From Nitratireductor aestuarii (GTDB lineage Bacteria > Pseudomonadota > Alphaproteobacteria > Rhizobiales > Rhizobiaceae): 64,000 bases of DNA. The stretch covers positions 62,001 through 126,000 of the forward strand of contig NZ_BMIF01000001.1 of the NCBI RefSeq assembly GCF_014641695.1, read 5' to 3'. Below, one piece after another: positions 36,914 through 45,567 of the stretch. The notes under the pieces were generated by a model. It did not search any database. It was not told the origin of the DNA and was given only the letters and a program-made list of their open reading frames with translations. A program made the position numbers and the translations under genes. Each line of letters begins with the position of its first letter. The first letter of the stretch is position 1.

Positions 36914-37157
36914 GGCCGCCACTCCGCACATCGCGCAAAGCCGAGAAAATCCCTGACAAAATCGCAATTGCGCAGGCTGCGCCGATCAGGCGCACCTCGC
37001 GCAAATGATTTATAAGTCACTGAAAACACACGACCGCACCAAGCCGCACCTCGCGCGCTTTTATCTCGCCATCGTGCGGTTGTGCTGTCGGCTCCTCCTC
37101 TCCAAACCGCCCTTCGTCCGCCAGAACACGCCACAATGCGAGCGGGTGCGGACGCGA
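36914..37157. other. Candidate oriT region
   Basis: This 244-bp gap upstream of the relaxase gene has no coding sequence. It contains a palindrome TGCGCC-N5-GGCGCA at 36978-36994 and a 12-bp direct repeat CGCACCTCGCGC at 36991-37002 and 37045-37056. Position and repeats suit an origin of transfer, but no known nic sequence was recognised. Confidence 0.4.
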
Positions 37158-37919
37158 TCATCGCGGGCCACCAGAGACTCTGCGGGCAACGAAAAGGCCA
37201 TCGGTGCGCGAAGCCGCCGGGCCTTGACCGCGCTCCGGGGCCGCCGCCGTGGTGGCGTCTGGCTCGCTTTCAGACTGCAACGGCACGGCAGACCCTCTGC
37301 CGGCGGACTGCACGACGAAGAGCGGCGCCCGAGTCCAGGCGAGGGGATCGGCGGCCGCCACCGTGACGCGGCCGGTGAGTTCACCGCCGCCGACAATGGG
37401 AGCAAGCGTCGCGACATAGGCGCGCGTTTCAGCCGGCAATGGGCGGCCCGCGAGATATTCTTCGTAGCGGCCCGGACCCGCGTTGTAGGCCGCTAGGAAG
37501 CCGGGCGATCCGTAGCGATCGTGCATCTCGCGCAGATACGCAGCGCCGGCCAGAATGTTGTCGCGCGGATCGTAGGGATTGCCGCCGAGCCGATGACGGA
37601 CGCGCAGTTCGGCCCAGGTGGCGGGCATGACCTGCATCAGGCCCATCGCGCCGGCTGACGAGATGGCACGCACATCGCCGGCGCTTTCGACGCGCATGAC
37701 GGCGCGTATCCATGCTTCTGGAACGCCGAACCTGTGCGCGGCCTCGGCGATGAAAGCGCCATAGGGATCATTGCGCGACGGCCGCTCGATCGGAGCCTGC
37801 TGTGCGCTGGCCGGGCTTGCCCCCGGTGCGGCGAGGATCAGGCCTGAAAGGAGAAGGAGGGCTGCACGTCGGAGAGAGATCCTCCCTCCGACGGCAGGCT
37901 GATGGCGCGCGGCGGGCAT
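37158..37919 (-). CDS. Lytic transglycosylase (VirB1-like)
   Basis: The protein has 253 residues. A signal peptide ends near SPASAQQ. The SLT domain spans about residues 50-165, with the catalytic Glu in RAVMRVESAGDVRAISSAGAMGLMQVMP and the conserved FLAAYNAGPGRYEEYL. It opens peptidoglycan locally for the mating channel. The long C-terminal tail is of low complexity. Confidence 0.93.
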   Translation of the reverse strand: MPAARHQPAVGGRISLRRAALLLLSGLILAAPGASPASAQQAPIERPSRNDPYGAFIAEAAHRFGVPEAWIRAVMRVESAGDVRAISSAGAMGLMQVMPATWAELRVRHRLGGNPYDPRDNILAGAAYLREMHDRYGSPGFLAAYNAGPGRYEEYLAGRPLPAETRAYVATLAPIVGGGELTGRVTVAAADPLAWTRAPLFVVQSAGRGSAVPLQSESEPDATTAAAPERGQGPAASRTDGLFVARRVSGGPR

Positions 37920-37922
37920 CGT

Positions 37923-38270
37923 TCAGTCCCGCTCGCCGCGCTTCGGCGGGCGATTCCAGTGCAGACCCCAGGCGGACTTGTCTTCGGCCGACTGGAACAG
38001 GTTGGCGCGGATCGGATGGTCGAAGGTCGGATCGTCGAGTTGCAGCGAGACGTAGTCACCGGCCTTCTCGCCGGTGCGCTTCCAGCCCGCCCCAATCTCC
38101 GCGCCGGTCTCATTGCTCATGGTGTCGAGAACATGGACGCGGAAGTCCGGTGCGTTCTCCGCGTCGGAAGGCTCGGCCGCGACGATGATGATGTCCTGAT
38201 GCACGGACAGCGTCGTCAGGTGGCCGATGAAGCCATCGTTCTCGCGCGTGAATTGACCGATCACGGGCAT
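37923..38270 (-). CDS. DUF736 family protein (copy 1)
   Basis: The protein has 115 residues, starting MPVIGQFTRENDGFIGHLTTLSVHQDI. It has the DUF736 elements GAGWKRTGEKAGDYVSLQLDDPTFDHPIRANLF, with a strand-rich pattern. The family is a hallmark of alphaproteobacterial integrative elements; its function is unknown. It is 4 bp upstream of the transglycosylase gene, in the same cluster. A second copy is at 43477-43803. Confidence 0.9.
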   Translation of the reverse strand: MPVIGQFTRENDGFIGHLTTLSVHQDIIIVAAEPSDAENAPDFRVHVLDTMSNETGAEIGAGWKRTGEKAGDYVSLQLDDPTFDHPIRANLFQSAEDKSAWGLHWNRPPKRGERD

Positions 38271-38315
38271 GGTCGTCTCCTTCAGATTGCGGTGGGCAAG
38301 GAAATGGGCGCGCCG

Positions 38316-38861
38316 TCACCGCGTCGGCGCGCGCCAGACGAAGCGGCCGTTGCCGTCCTCGTCGGTGTAGAGAGGGATGGCCCGCCCGATCACGGCGGAC
38401 GCGGGAAGCGGGCCGAAATAGCGACCGTCGAGGCTGCTGCGGACTTGCCAGTTCATCAGGAACAGCTCGCCGTTCGCGACCAACCGGCAGCCCTGCCACA
38501 CGGGGAGCGGGCGACCCCGATGATCGCGACCGAGAGCGTTGCCCATCGGCACGCCGTCGACAGTGATGGCGGGTCCGGTCCGGCAGACCCGCTGTCCCGA
38601 TAGCGCGGCGACGCGCTTCAGCAGCGGCACGCCGCGGGGCAGATAGCCGCCGTCGGACAGGAAGGTTGCGAGCGGCTCGGGCGCGTCGACGGCCACCAGA
38701 TCGGTTACATCGAGGTTGCCCACATCGCCGATCGTGTAGAAGCCGACCGGCGTGCTGGCGGACGCGTTCCAGATCAGCCGCGGCGCGAACGAAGCGATCG
38801 AGGCGACGCCGAGAAGCGACACGGCCGCCGTCGTGATGACGGCGTAGAAGAGCCGTGTCAT
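38316..38861 (-). CDS. traF: S26-family signal peptidase TraF
   Basis: The protein has 181 residues. There is one N-terminal helix, then the catalytic Ser in NASASTPVGFYTI (about residue 36) and Lys in LLKRVAALSGQRVC (about residue 82), followed by GNALGRDHRGRPLP and FLMNWQVRSSLDGRYFGPLP. TraF peptidases mature and cyclise the TrbC pilin. The start overlaps the stop of the DUF2840 gene by ATGA. Confidence 0.92.
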   Translation of the reverse strand: MTRLFYAVITTAAVSLLGVASIASFAPRLIWNASASTPVGFYTIGDVGNLDVTDLVAVDAPEPLATFLSDGGYLPRGVPLLKRVAALSGQRVCRTGPAITVDGVPMGNALGRDHRGRPLPVWQGCRLVANGELFLMNWQVRSSLDGRYFGPLPASAVIGRAIPLYTDEDGNGRFVWRAPTR

Positions 38862-39379
38862 GCGCCGATCTCCCGGCGCAGAAGAAAGGCGCGATGCTGG
38901 CGCGGGCCATAGGCGCGCGGTGTTTCGCCGACGGTCATTCGGTTGTGGACGTGGCGCCAGTGGTCCGGCGAGACCTCGATCGGGTCGATGCCGCGCGCCT
39001 CGATGGCGTCGATGAGCTGGAGCATGCGCTCCACCTTCGCCCAGCCATCGACATGCAGCAGGACCTCTGCGCCGGGCGTCACCGTCGGGACGGTCTGACA
39101 CGGCGCGTCGCACTCGACCGTGCGCAGGATGTCGAGGCGCGAGAGCACGGTGCCGTGCTCGTTCGCCGCCCAGCGCACCAGCGCAAGAACGCTGCCGGGA
39201 GGAAAAAAGAGGACGCGGCGGCGGCGGTCGAGGATCTGCTCGCGCCGCTCGCGACCGAAGCGAATCCAGTGCTCAGTTTGCTTCTCGATCCAGACGAGTT
39301 CGACCTGGGTGAAAGCTTCGGGCGGCGCCTCGGCGGCAGCACGGCCGACGCGCATTGGCGCGGCGACAAGGCCGGTCAT
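38858..39379 (-). CDS. DUF2840 family protein
   Basis: The protein has 173 residues. The central block FTQVELVWIEKQTEHWIRFGRERREQILDRRRRVLFFPPGSVLALVRW identifies DUF2840, a conserved gene of this class of mobile element located between traF and parA. The function is unknown; it shares one base with the gene before it. The long frame to 39781 runs into parA and was cut back. Confidence 0.88.
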   Translation of the reverse strand: MTGLVAAPMRVGRAAAEAPPEAFTQVELVWIEKQTEHWIRFGRERREQILDRRRRVLFFPPGSVLALVRWAANEHGTVLSRLDILRTVECDAPCQTVPTVTPGAEVLLHVDGWAKVERMLQLIDAIEARGIDPIEVSPDHWRHVHNRMTVGETPRAYGPRQHRAFLLRREIGA

Positions 39380-39630
39380 TATCCTTCTCCTGACGGGGGT
39401 GGGAATTCGCGCTCGAACAGCGCGCGCAGCATGTCGGCGACGGTCTGGCCGCGCTGGAAGGCGGTGATTTTGATGCGGCCGCGCATGTCGGCGGTGACGT
39501 CGATCGTCAGCCGGGCAGAGAAGTCCTCGGCGGCCTGGCCGCGGGGTGCGTGGCGATCGGGCGCCTTGATCCAGCTTTCGGGATCGGCGGGACGCGCCGC
39601 AAAGCTGCGCTTCGAGGACCGCTCGCTCAT
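39379..39630 (-). CDS. Small ParB/RHH-like partition-associated protein
   Basis: The protein has 83 residues, with the helix-forming segment FSARLTIDVTADMRGRIKITAFQRGQTVADMLRALFEREFP, which looks like a ribbon-helix-helix DNA-binding motif. It overlaps the parA stop by ATGA. Small proteins at this place are often labelled ParB-like. It could be the centromere-binding partner of ParA. The function is inferred from position. Confidence 0.75.
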   Translation of the reverse strand: MSERSSKRSFAARPADPESWIKAPDRHAPRGQAAEDFSARLTIDVTADMRGRIKITAFQRGQTVADMLRALFEREFPPPSGEG

Positions 39631-40265
39631 GTGCTGATCCTCGCGACTTCCGCCGCGAGCGCGGCGATCTCGCGCGCGCCAGGGCAATCCTCGTCCTGCT
39701 CGGCGGCGAGCCGGCCGGTCTGCACGACGTTGGCGAAGATGATGCGCTGGCCGATCGTGGTGGAGAGCACGGGCGGGTCATGATCCGCCAGTGTCTCGGC
39801 GGTCTCGCGCGCCAGGACCGTGCGAGCCGCGCAGCGGTTCAGCACGAAGCGCGCGGCGAGCTGCGGGCGATAGATGCGCGCCTCGCCGAGCAGCGCCAGC
39901 ATTTCGGCGGAAGCCCAGCCATCGAGCGGCGACGGCTGCACCGGGATCAGCGCGAGATCGGCCGCGAGCAGCGCCGAGCGCATCAACCCGGCGACACGGG
40001 GCGGGCCGTCGATCACGACATGGTCGGCGTCGTGGGCTAGCTCCGGCGCTTCACGGTGAAGCGTGTCGCGGGCCAGGCCGACGACACCAAACAACCGCTC
40101 CAACCCCTCCCGGCTGCGCTGCTGGGACCAGTCGAGCGCCGAGCCCTGCGGATCGGCGTCGATCAGCGTGACGCGCTGTCCACGGCGAGCCCATTCGCCA
40201 GCGAGGTGAAGGGCGAGCGTCGTCTTCCCGACGCCGCCTTTCTGGTTGAGCAGCGCGACGATCAT
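39627..40265 (-). CDS. parA: ParA-family partition ATPase
   Basis: The protein has 212 residues, starting with the deviant Walker A motif LLNQKGGVGKTTLALHL, then LIDADPQGSALDW and HVVIDGPPRVAG. This is the short ParA/Soj-like type used by plasmids and integrative elements for segregation. The region upstream (40266-40473) carries a palindrome and iterons next to repA. Confidence 0.93.
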   Translation of the reverse strand: MIVALLNQKGGVGKTTLALHLAGEWARRGQRVTLIDADPQGSALDWSQQRSREGLERLFGVVGLARDTLHREAPELAHDADHVVIDGPPRVAGLMRSALLAADLALIPVQPSPLDGWASAEMLALLGEARIYRPQLAARFVLNRCAARTVLARETAETLADHDPPVLSTTIGQRIIFANVVQTGRLAAEQDEDCPGAREIAALAAEVARIST

Positions 40266-40326
40266 GACGGTCTCCCGGCGGTCGGGGACTTGTCCACAGC
40301 GGCCGAAAACGGCAGTCGCGTTAGAA

Positions 40327-40343
40327 AGATTCCGTAGGAATCT
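40327..40343. promoter_or_regulatory. Palindrome upstream of parA (operator or parS candidate)
   Basis: Perfect 7-bp arms AGATTCC and GGAATCT flank GTA, 62 bp before the parA start. It could be an operator for the partition genes or a centromere-like site. Confidence 0.45.
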
Positions 40344-40401
40344 AGGTTAGATAAGTTACGGAGCTCGCAAGCTGCTGATTGAGCGCGAGGAATCGACAAT
40401 T

Positions 40402-40469
40402 CCGGTCCCTGATAGCACGAGAGTCCGGTCCTCGATGGCACGATAGTGCCGGTCCCTGATAGCACGAGA
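40402..40469. repeat. Three iteron-like direct repeats upstream of parA, next to repA
   Basis: Copies start at 40402, 40425 and 40449 (periods of 23 and 24 bp). Copies 1 and 3 are identical over 21 bp (CCGGTCCCTGATAGCACGAG plus A). The middle copy differs at four positions. One copy per two helical turns, directly beyond the repA stop codon, suggests RepA binding sites or an origin. Confidence 0.65.
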
Positions 40470-40473
40470 CGAT

Positions 40474-41361
40474 TCACAGCTTACCCCCAGGGTGAGGTTT
40501 GGTCCGGCGACGACGGCGCGGGATGCCGAGGGCATCCGGATCGGTCGGCACGAAGGAGAGGATTTCCGGCCCGCCGAAGCACTGCTCGATGGTTAGGCGA
40601 TAGCCGGGAAGCGGCTGGCGTTTGACGATGTTACGGAGGTCGTAGGCGAAGTGCTTGAGCGGCGAGAGGCTGCCGGACTTCGAATGGAGATGCGGGAAGT
40701 CGAAGCTCCAGCCGAACTCCTGACGGCCGCCGTGCTTGCGCACCAGGCGGTAGAGCCAGCGTTCAAGCCCGCCGGTCAGGCCGAAATAGTTGCGATCGAT
40801 CGTCAGCACGAGCGCGTCGTCGAGGACGGCGCCGTAGAACCAGTCGGGGACGATCAGCTCGAGTCCGAGCGGGCGGCCACGATGATCGGCGCGCTCCTTC
40901 CATTCGTTGATCCAGGAGAAGCGGTGCATCCGACGCTCGGTCGGCTGGCGGATGGAGGTCGCCACTGTGGTCGACTGAAGCCGGTCGAGCGCGGCCTTCA
41001 GGCGGTCGTAGTCGCGCAAGCTGACGCCTCGACCGATGAAGTTGAGGATTTCATAGGGCGTCGTCGCCATGAGGCGCGACGGCCGCAGGCCGAGGTCGCG
41101 CGCCTCGACGATCTGCGACGCGGCCCAGATCAGGACGTCGGCGTCCCATATTGTGGCCATGCCGTGCTCGGGCACTCCCTCGACGCGGATCTTCACGGCA
41201 CCAGCCTTGAAGTCGATCGGCGCGAGGCGTTTCGATTTTGCGAGCGAGAAAAAGGGGTAGGCCATGAGGTCCTGTGCATCGCGGGGCGCCAGATCGCCGG
41301 GCAGCGCCCGGAACAGATCGAGCTGCGCGCGCTCATCGCGATGATGGTGGCGGAACGACAT
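40474..41361 (-). CDS. repA: Replication initiator protein A
   Basis: The protein has 295 residues. It reads LFRALPGDLAPRDAQDLMAYPFFSLAKSKRLAPIDFKAG near the start and then LIWAASQIVEARDLGLRPSRLMATTPYEILNFIGRG, a RepA-type initiator (RPA family) common in alphaproteobacterial plasmids and integrative elements. It suggests that the element can replicate as a circle. Iteron-like repeats follow the gene. Confidence 0.92.
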   Translation of the reverse strand: MSFRHHHRDERAQLDLFRALPGDLAPRDAQDLMAYPFFSLAKSKRLAPIDFKAGAVKIRVEGVPEHGMATIWDADVLIWAASQIVEARDLGLRPSRLMATTPYEILNFIGRGVSLRDYDRLKAALDRLQSTTVATSIRQPTERRMHRFSWINEWKERADHRGRPLGLELIVPDWFYGAVLDDALVLTIDRNYFGLTGGLERWLYRLVRKHGGRQEFGWSFDFPHLHSKSGSLSPLKHFAYDLRNIVKRQPLPGYRLTIEQCFGGPEILSFVPTDPDALGIPRRRRRTKPHPGGKL

Positions 41362-41372
41362 GGTCGGTCACC

Positions 41373-41654
41373 TCAGCGCGGAACGCGGCCGCCGGCCGTG
41401 GCGGATAACGGCTGGCGCTTTGCCGGCAGCACAGAGCCGCCGCGCGGGTCGGAGGTCGAGGTGACGAGGCCGCGATCCGCCCAGCTGTGCAGATCCTCTA
41501 CGGAGTAGACGACACGGCCGCCGAGCTTGCGATAGATCGGCCCGGTGCCGTAGGTGCGGTGCTTCTCAAGGGTGCGTTCGGACAGGCCGAGGAAGCGGGC
41601 CGCCTCCTGCGTTCTCAGATAGCGTTGCGGTAGATTGGCGGTTTTTTCGGCCAT
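41373..41654 (-). CDS. Helix-turn-helix (excisionase/AlpA-type) protein
   Basis: The protein has 93 residues with the MerR-like helix-turn-helix RYLRTQEAARFLGLSERTLEKHRTYGTGPIYRKLGGRVVYSVEDLHSWAD. Proteins of this type act as excisionases or as activators of transfer genes. It lies 11 bp before repA, so it may control replication. Confidence 0.88.
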   Translation of the reverse strand: MAEKTANLPQRYLRTQEAARFLGLSERTLEKHRTYGTGPIYRKLGGRVVYSVEDLHSWADRGLVTSTSDPRGGSVLPAKRQPLSATAGGRVPR

Positions 41655-41778
41655 GATAGAACCTCCGTGGTCTCGCGGAAGGTCGCTTCGGGTGAGCGGC
41701 GGGTTGCGAGCACGGTGGCGCGAAGACGGTGTCTCGGACGATGTCGAAGTAAGAATGTCAATTTCGACACCAGCGGTG

Positions 41779-42544
41779 TCAGCGATTCCGGCGAGGGCGG
41801 CGGAGCAACAGCCGGTATCCTCCGCGAACGAGTTTCAAACCGTCACGGGCAAGACGGATGGTCGTCTCTCGGATCGGGCTTCCAACCCAGGACGCGGAGT
41901 CAGGTTTGTGCTGAGGAAACATTACCTCGGCGATGGCGAGATAGGTCAGGCCTGCCTCGCGGGCATCAACAACACGCAGCATCTCTTTCGCACGTCGCCG
42001 CCGTTGGCCGGTCAGGCGCATGTCCGGCGGCACACGCCGGCCACGCGCCGCCGCCCACAGCCGTTCGACCATGGCCAGCCGGTCCGGCGTGTCGTCATCG
42101 AGCAGCACCACGGCCGCGAGTGGTCCGGCGAAGCCGGGATTCGCGAGGCTGGCGTCGAAATACTCTCCATTCAGCACGACGTGAAGATCCGCATCGCGCT
42201 GCGAGGCGGTCGCGTTCCGCTGAAGCCGGTCAGCCGTGAGATGAAACTGTTCGAGCGAGGCGGACCCGGGCTGGAGCAGGATCGCGCCCGGGTCGGTTTC
42301 GGGGGTCCAGAAGATCGGCTGGGCGATCGCGGTCAGCCGCGGCTCTGCCGGGAAATCGCAACCCCCATTGCTTGGTGAAGTCGACGGCGTCCTGGGGCGA
42401 TATGCGGCCGCTGGACACGAGCTTCTGAAAGGCCTTCTTGTATTCCGGATTGCGGCGCAGGAATTCCCAAGCAAGCTGGCTTGGGGTCAACGCGTCAACG
42501 TAGTCGTAAGCGGTGCCAGACCGCCAACTGTCATCCTGGGACAT
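41779..42544 (-). pseudogene. DUF6499/DUF2285 regulator-like protein, split by a +1 frameshift
   Basis: The first part from the ATG at 42544 encodes WRSGTAYDYVDALTPSQLAWEFLRRNPEYKKAF, the DUF6499 region. The second part, in another frame to 41779, encodes FWTPETDPGAILLQPG and the DUF2285 region ending GLKLVRGGYRLLLRRP. Loss of one base, either from the G5 run (42362-42366 on the plus strand) or from CCC (42350-42352), fuses them into about 254 residues. The break is a single base at a homopolymer, so a sequencing error is as likely as a true mutation. The family is linked to mobile elements. Confidence 0.82.
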
Positions 42545-42660
42545 ACTCCAACCTCCGCCCGCGATTGGTTCAACGCGAATTGTCAGGCCACGACGATTCC
42601 AAGTTGAGCAGTGCTGGGGAAGAACGAAGTTAGATCAACGTGATGCGGGAAATGCATCAC

Positions 42661-42924
42661 CTAGTGCTGCTGGCGATCGCTGAGCTCACGAAACCCGTTG
42701 TCACGGATCCATTTCGCTCGCTTGAGATGGGCAGTATAAACCCGGAGCGCCCGGTCGGTTTCGGCCCGAGCATCGATACCGAAGAGAACTTCGACGACCT
42801 CCTTCCAATCGGCTCCTTCCGCATCGGCGTCGAGAAGGCGAAGGTATAGCTTGATGTGCGCCTGGTCGTAGGCCGTCAGTGCGGCGCCGCTCGGCGGCTG
42901 ATCCAGAAAATCGCTTTTGGTCAT
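42661..42924 (-). CDS. Small DUF2285 family protein
   Basis: The protein has 87 residues, with YDQAHIKLYLRLLDADAEGADWKEVVEVLFGIDARAETDRALRVYTAHLKRAKWI, the short DUF2285 form. It probably binds DNA and is regularly found near the longer DUF2285 gene in these elements. The function is unknown. Confidence 0.82.
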   Translation of the reverse strand: MTKSDFLDQPPSGAALTAYDQAHIKLYLRLLDADAEGADWKEVVEVLFGIDARAETDRALRVYTAHLKRAKWIRDNGFRELSDRQQH

Positions 42925-43044
42925 GGCATTCCCTGACGGCTAAAATTATCCGTTCTGGAAGGGTTTGTTAACGGCAACTCGCCCGAATGAAGGGCGCAAG
43001 CTGGGGTCGCGAGCACCCGTGAAGTCAGTGTGATAGCGCGACCA

Positions 43045-43284
43045 TTATTCGGCCTTTCCATGAACAAGCATCACTCCCACGCTTTGGTCGGAGGTCAGGA
43101 AGACAATCCCGTTCCGCTCAAAGGCACGTCTGACCTCGTCGCGCGTGCTTTCATACACCTCGAGACCGTTTTCGGATTCGAGGCGCTTGAGAGCGGTCAG
43201 CGATACCCGGGCCTTGTCAGCGAGCGTCTCCTGCGTCCAACCCAGCAACGCGCGCGCGGCCCGCGATTGTCGGGCGGTGATCAT
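43045..43284 (-). CDS. XRE-type helix-turn-helix regulator
   Basis: The protein has 79 residues. The helix-turn-helix is ARQSRAARALLGWTQETLADKARVSLTALKRLESENG. It is a short single-domain regulator, commonly found beside DUF2285 genes in alphaproteobacterial elements. The target is unknown. Confidence 0.88.
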   Translation of the reverse strand: MITARQSRAARALLGWTQETLADKARVSLTALKRLESENGLEVYESTRDEVRRAFERNGIVFLTSDQSVGVMLVHGKAE

Positions 43285-43441
43285 GCATGATCACCTCCCA
43301 CACGGACCTACGCGCACGCCAAAACTACGACTATTATAGTCGCTCTTGGAGGCCGCTACCAGTCGGAAGCTACTGAATCCGCCGCTCACAACTGCTGGGG
43401 ACGGGAAACTGATTCGGTCGTCTTCCTTGAATGGGAGGAAG

Positions 43442-43463
43442 GCCCCGGCCTGAGGGCCGGGGC
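43442..43463 (-). terminator. Terminator-like hairpin after DUF736 (copy 2)
   Basis: Perfect 9-bp GC arms GCCCCGGCC and GGCCGGGGC with loop TGAG lie 13 bp beyond the DUF736 stop. On the minus strand it is followed by CTTCC rather than a T-run. Confidence 0.55.
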
Positions 43464-43476
43464 TTCGCGGATGGTC

Positions 43477-43803
43477 TCAGTCGCTGCGCCGGCCGTTGGG
43501 ACGGGACCAGATCAGCGAGAAGGTGTCGCCTTCCTCGTCGTCGAAGAGGTTGGCGTAGATCGGGGCGTTGAAGCTCGGATCGTCCAGCTTGAGGCCCAGA
43601 TAGTCGCGGCCCTCGTTGGAGCGTTTGGACCAGGCGGCGCCGATCTCGGCGCGGCCGACCAGAACCCGGTGGCTGGGGGCGTTCTCGCCGGTGGCGCGCT
43701 GGTCGGGGACGATGCGCACGTTCTTGGCCTGGACGCTGAGGGTGACGATTTCGCCGGTGAACTCGTTCGAGCCGGTCTTCTTGAAGATGCCGATGGTCGC
43801 CAT
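43477..43803 (-). CDS. DUF736 family protein (copy 2)
   Basis: The protein has 108 residues from the ATG at 43803: MATIGIFKKTGSNEFTGEIVTLSVQAKNV, then GAAWSKRSNEGRDYLGLKLDDPSFNAPIYANLFDDEEG. It is clearly related to 37923-38270 but not identical, so the element carries two DUF736 genes. The function is unknown. A longer start at 43887 is rejected as basic low-complexity sequence. Confidence 0.9.
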   Translation of the reverse strand: MATIGIFKKTGSNEFTGEIVTLSVQAKNVRIVPDQRATGENAPSHRVLVGRAEIGAAWSKRSNEGRDYLGLKLDDPSFNAPIYANLFDDEEGDTFSLIWSRPNGRRSD

Positions 43804-44368
43804 TGTAAGTCTCCGTTTTCCGTTCCCGAGCCCGCACCATTGCGGCCTCGATGGCGATCGACTGGCCGGAGGCGATCGACGGCGCACCCCGAAGGGGCCT
43901 GACAGCTAAGGAGGGCTTTCTTGTCCCGCGAGGAATGACGGCTTGAGCCGGCAGGGGAAGAAAATTTGACGCGGCTGTTGCGCCATAGGCGATTGAGGCG
44001 CAGCCGGCCTTCGGCCAGATCAGGCCATTGAAGAGGCCGTTTGGAGCGGTCGAGGCACGGTCAGGTAACGGAGAAGATGGCGGCCGTCCCGCATCGGCAA
44101 ACCGGCGTCATGGCAGGCTCACCGGCTTTCGTCTCCTACCGGCAGGCCGACGCTGCCGCACCCGGGCCTCCCATCTCTAACACGGGGATCGCCGCGCCCG
44201 ATGTCCGGTGCGCGCCAAGACACGGCTCTGCTCCCTCAGGGCTCCAACGAAGACCGCCATTCCGGACCAGCGTCGATCCGCGTCGTACACGCCCATCGTT
44301 CCGATATGAGACGACGGGAGCAACCACGGTCACGGCTGCCCTGATCCTCCTGACGGCGATGACGAAGA
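43804..44368. other. 565-bp region without a supported gene
   Basis: The region lies between DUF736 (copy 2) and a membrane protein gene. Reading frames here (for example 44041-44442 on the plus strand) lack any recognisable domain and overlap the real membrane-protein gene. The upstream sequence of DUF736 is probably here. I saw no clear repeats or RNA gene. Confidence 0.5.
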
Positions 44369-44812
44369 TCAAGCCCGCGCTAGATCCCGGCCGGAAGGGC
44401 CCGGCGCCGCCGCCATTCCAGCGACCCGCACGAAGGCGGTGATGCCGACCGCGATCGCACCGAGGACGGAGAACGTGATCTGCCACGCGTCGGACGGCAT
44501 GAGGTTCTTCACGATGCCATGAGTGGCGTGGAAACCGGCGATCGCCGCCGGCGCTACGAAGGCTGCGGCCACGATCAGCTTCAACCACATGGGCCGTACG
44601 AAGGTGATGAGCAGATGTCCTGCGGCGAACGTGATCGCCGCCGCGACGGCGCCGACTAATATGGCGCCCGGGATACCAGCGCCCGTGCCGTGCGCCCAGG
44701 CGCCCGCCGTCACCCCGAGGAACGCCGGTAGTGCGAAGACGGCCAGCATGAACAGCAGCCAGCAAAGCAGGCTGATCGCTGCGAGAGATGCAAGTATTGC
44801 AAGGATGATCAT
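44369..44812 (-). CDS. Hypothetical membrane protein
   Basis: The protein has 147 residues with about four hydrophobic segments (LAILASLAAISLLCWLLFMLAVFALPAF, IPGAILVGAVAAAITFAAGHLLI, LKLIVAAAFVAPAAIAGF, ITFSVLGAIAVGITAFVRVAG). I do not recognise a family. It stands alone between backbone DUF736 and the LysE cargo. Confidence 0.65.
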   Translation of the reverse strand: MIILAILASLAAISLLCWLLFMLAVFALPAFLGVTAGAWAHGTGAGIPGAILVGAVAAAITFAAGHLLITFVRPMWLKLIVAAAFVAPAAIAGFHATHGIVKNLMPSDAWQITFSVLGAIAVGITAFVRVAGMAAAPGPSGRDLARA

Positions 44813-44955
44813 GGTGGTGGCCTCCGCAAATAAAGGGGCTGACGGTCGCGCCTTCCACCACCACCTAACGGCGCGGGTGAAGGGTAGCGCAAGAGCGCGC
44901 GTGCTCGGAGCAGAAATCCGATATCCAGCAGTGCGTCACCCCTCCATGCCCTGCC

Positions 44956-45567
44956 TTATCGTTGAGCAAGTGCAAGTTGCACCGCGAGCCCAGCGAAAGC
45001 GGCGGCGAAGCCACGCCGCATCCACATCTGGACCGAGGCGTTGGAGATCACATGCCGCCGGACGGCGGCAGCGAAGGCACCATAGGCGGCGAAGATCACG
45101 AAGGTCAGAGCCATGAACACAAGGCTCAGTTCCAGCATCCTGTTGACAGGGGCCGCATCGCCCGGCCTCACGAACTGCGGCAGGAAGGCGAAGAAGAAGA
45201 TCGAGAGCTTGGGGTTCAGCAGGTTGATGAGGATCGCTGAGACGATCACCTGCCGAATGCTCTTATCGCTTGTCTCACTGTTTAGGCTTAATATTCCGCG
45301 ATCACGGTACATCACCCACGCCATGTAGAGCAGATAGGCAACGCCGAGATATTTCAGAATATGGAAAGCCAACGCGCTCGCGTGCAGCAGTGCTGCAAGC
45401 CCGCTGATCGCCGCCAGCATATGCGGGACGATGCCGAGCGTGCAGCCGAAGGCCGCGATGGAGCTGGCGCGAGCGCCGCCCGAAAGACCGGCAGCCACCG
45501 TGTAGATTGCGCCTGTGCCGGGTGACGCGACGATGACCAGAGTGGTGAGGAAAAATTCCAATGTCAT
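44956..45567 (-). CDS. LysE/RhtB-family amino-acid exporter
   Basis: The protein has 203 residues. The N-terminal FLTTLVIVASPGTGAIYTVAAGLSGGARASSIAAFGCTLGIVPHMLAA is the LysE/RhtB signature, with PGTGA in place of the more usual PGP. Six helices are visible. The start overlaps the B3/4 gene stop by ATGA, so it is the last gene of an AraC-B3/4-LysE operon. The exported amino acid is unknown. Confidence 0.9.
   Translation of the reverse strand: MTLEFFLTTLVIVASPGTGAIYTVAAGLSGGARASSIAAFGCTLGIVPHMLAAISGLAALLHASALAFHILKYLGVAYLLYMAWVMYRDRGILSLNSETSDKSIRQVIVSAILINLLNPKLSIFFFAFLPQFVRPGDAAPVNRMLELSLVFMALTFVIFAAYGAFAAAVRRHVISNASVQMWMRRGFAAAFAGLAVQLALAQR

Noticed and set aside
40402-40469. CRISPR array
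   Set aside because: The repeats are adjacent with 2-3 nt between them and no spacers, so they are iterons rather than CRISPR.
44041-44442. Plus-strand 133-residue open frame
   Set aside because: Low-complexity composition with no domain, and antisense to the membrane-protein gene at its end.
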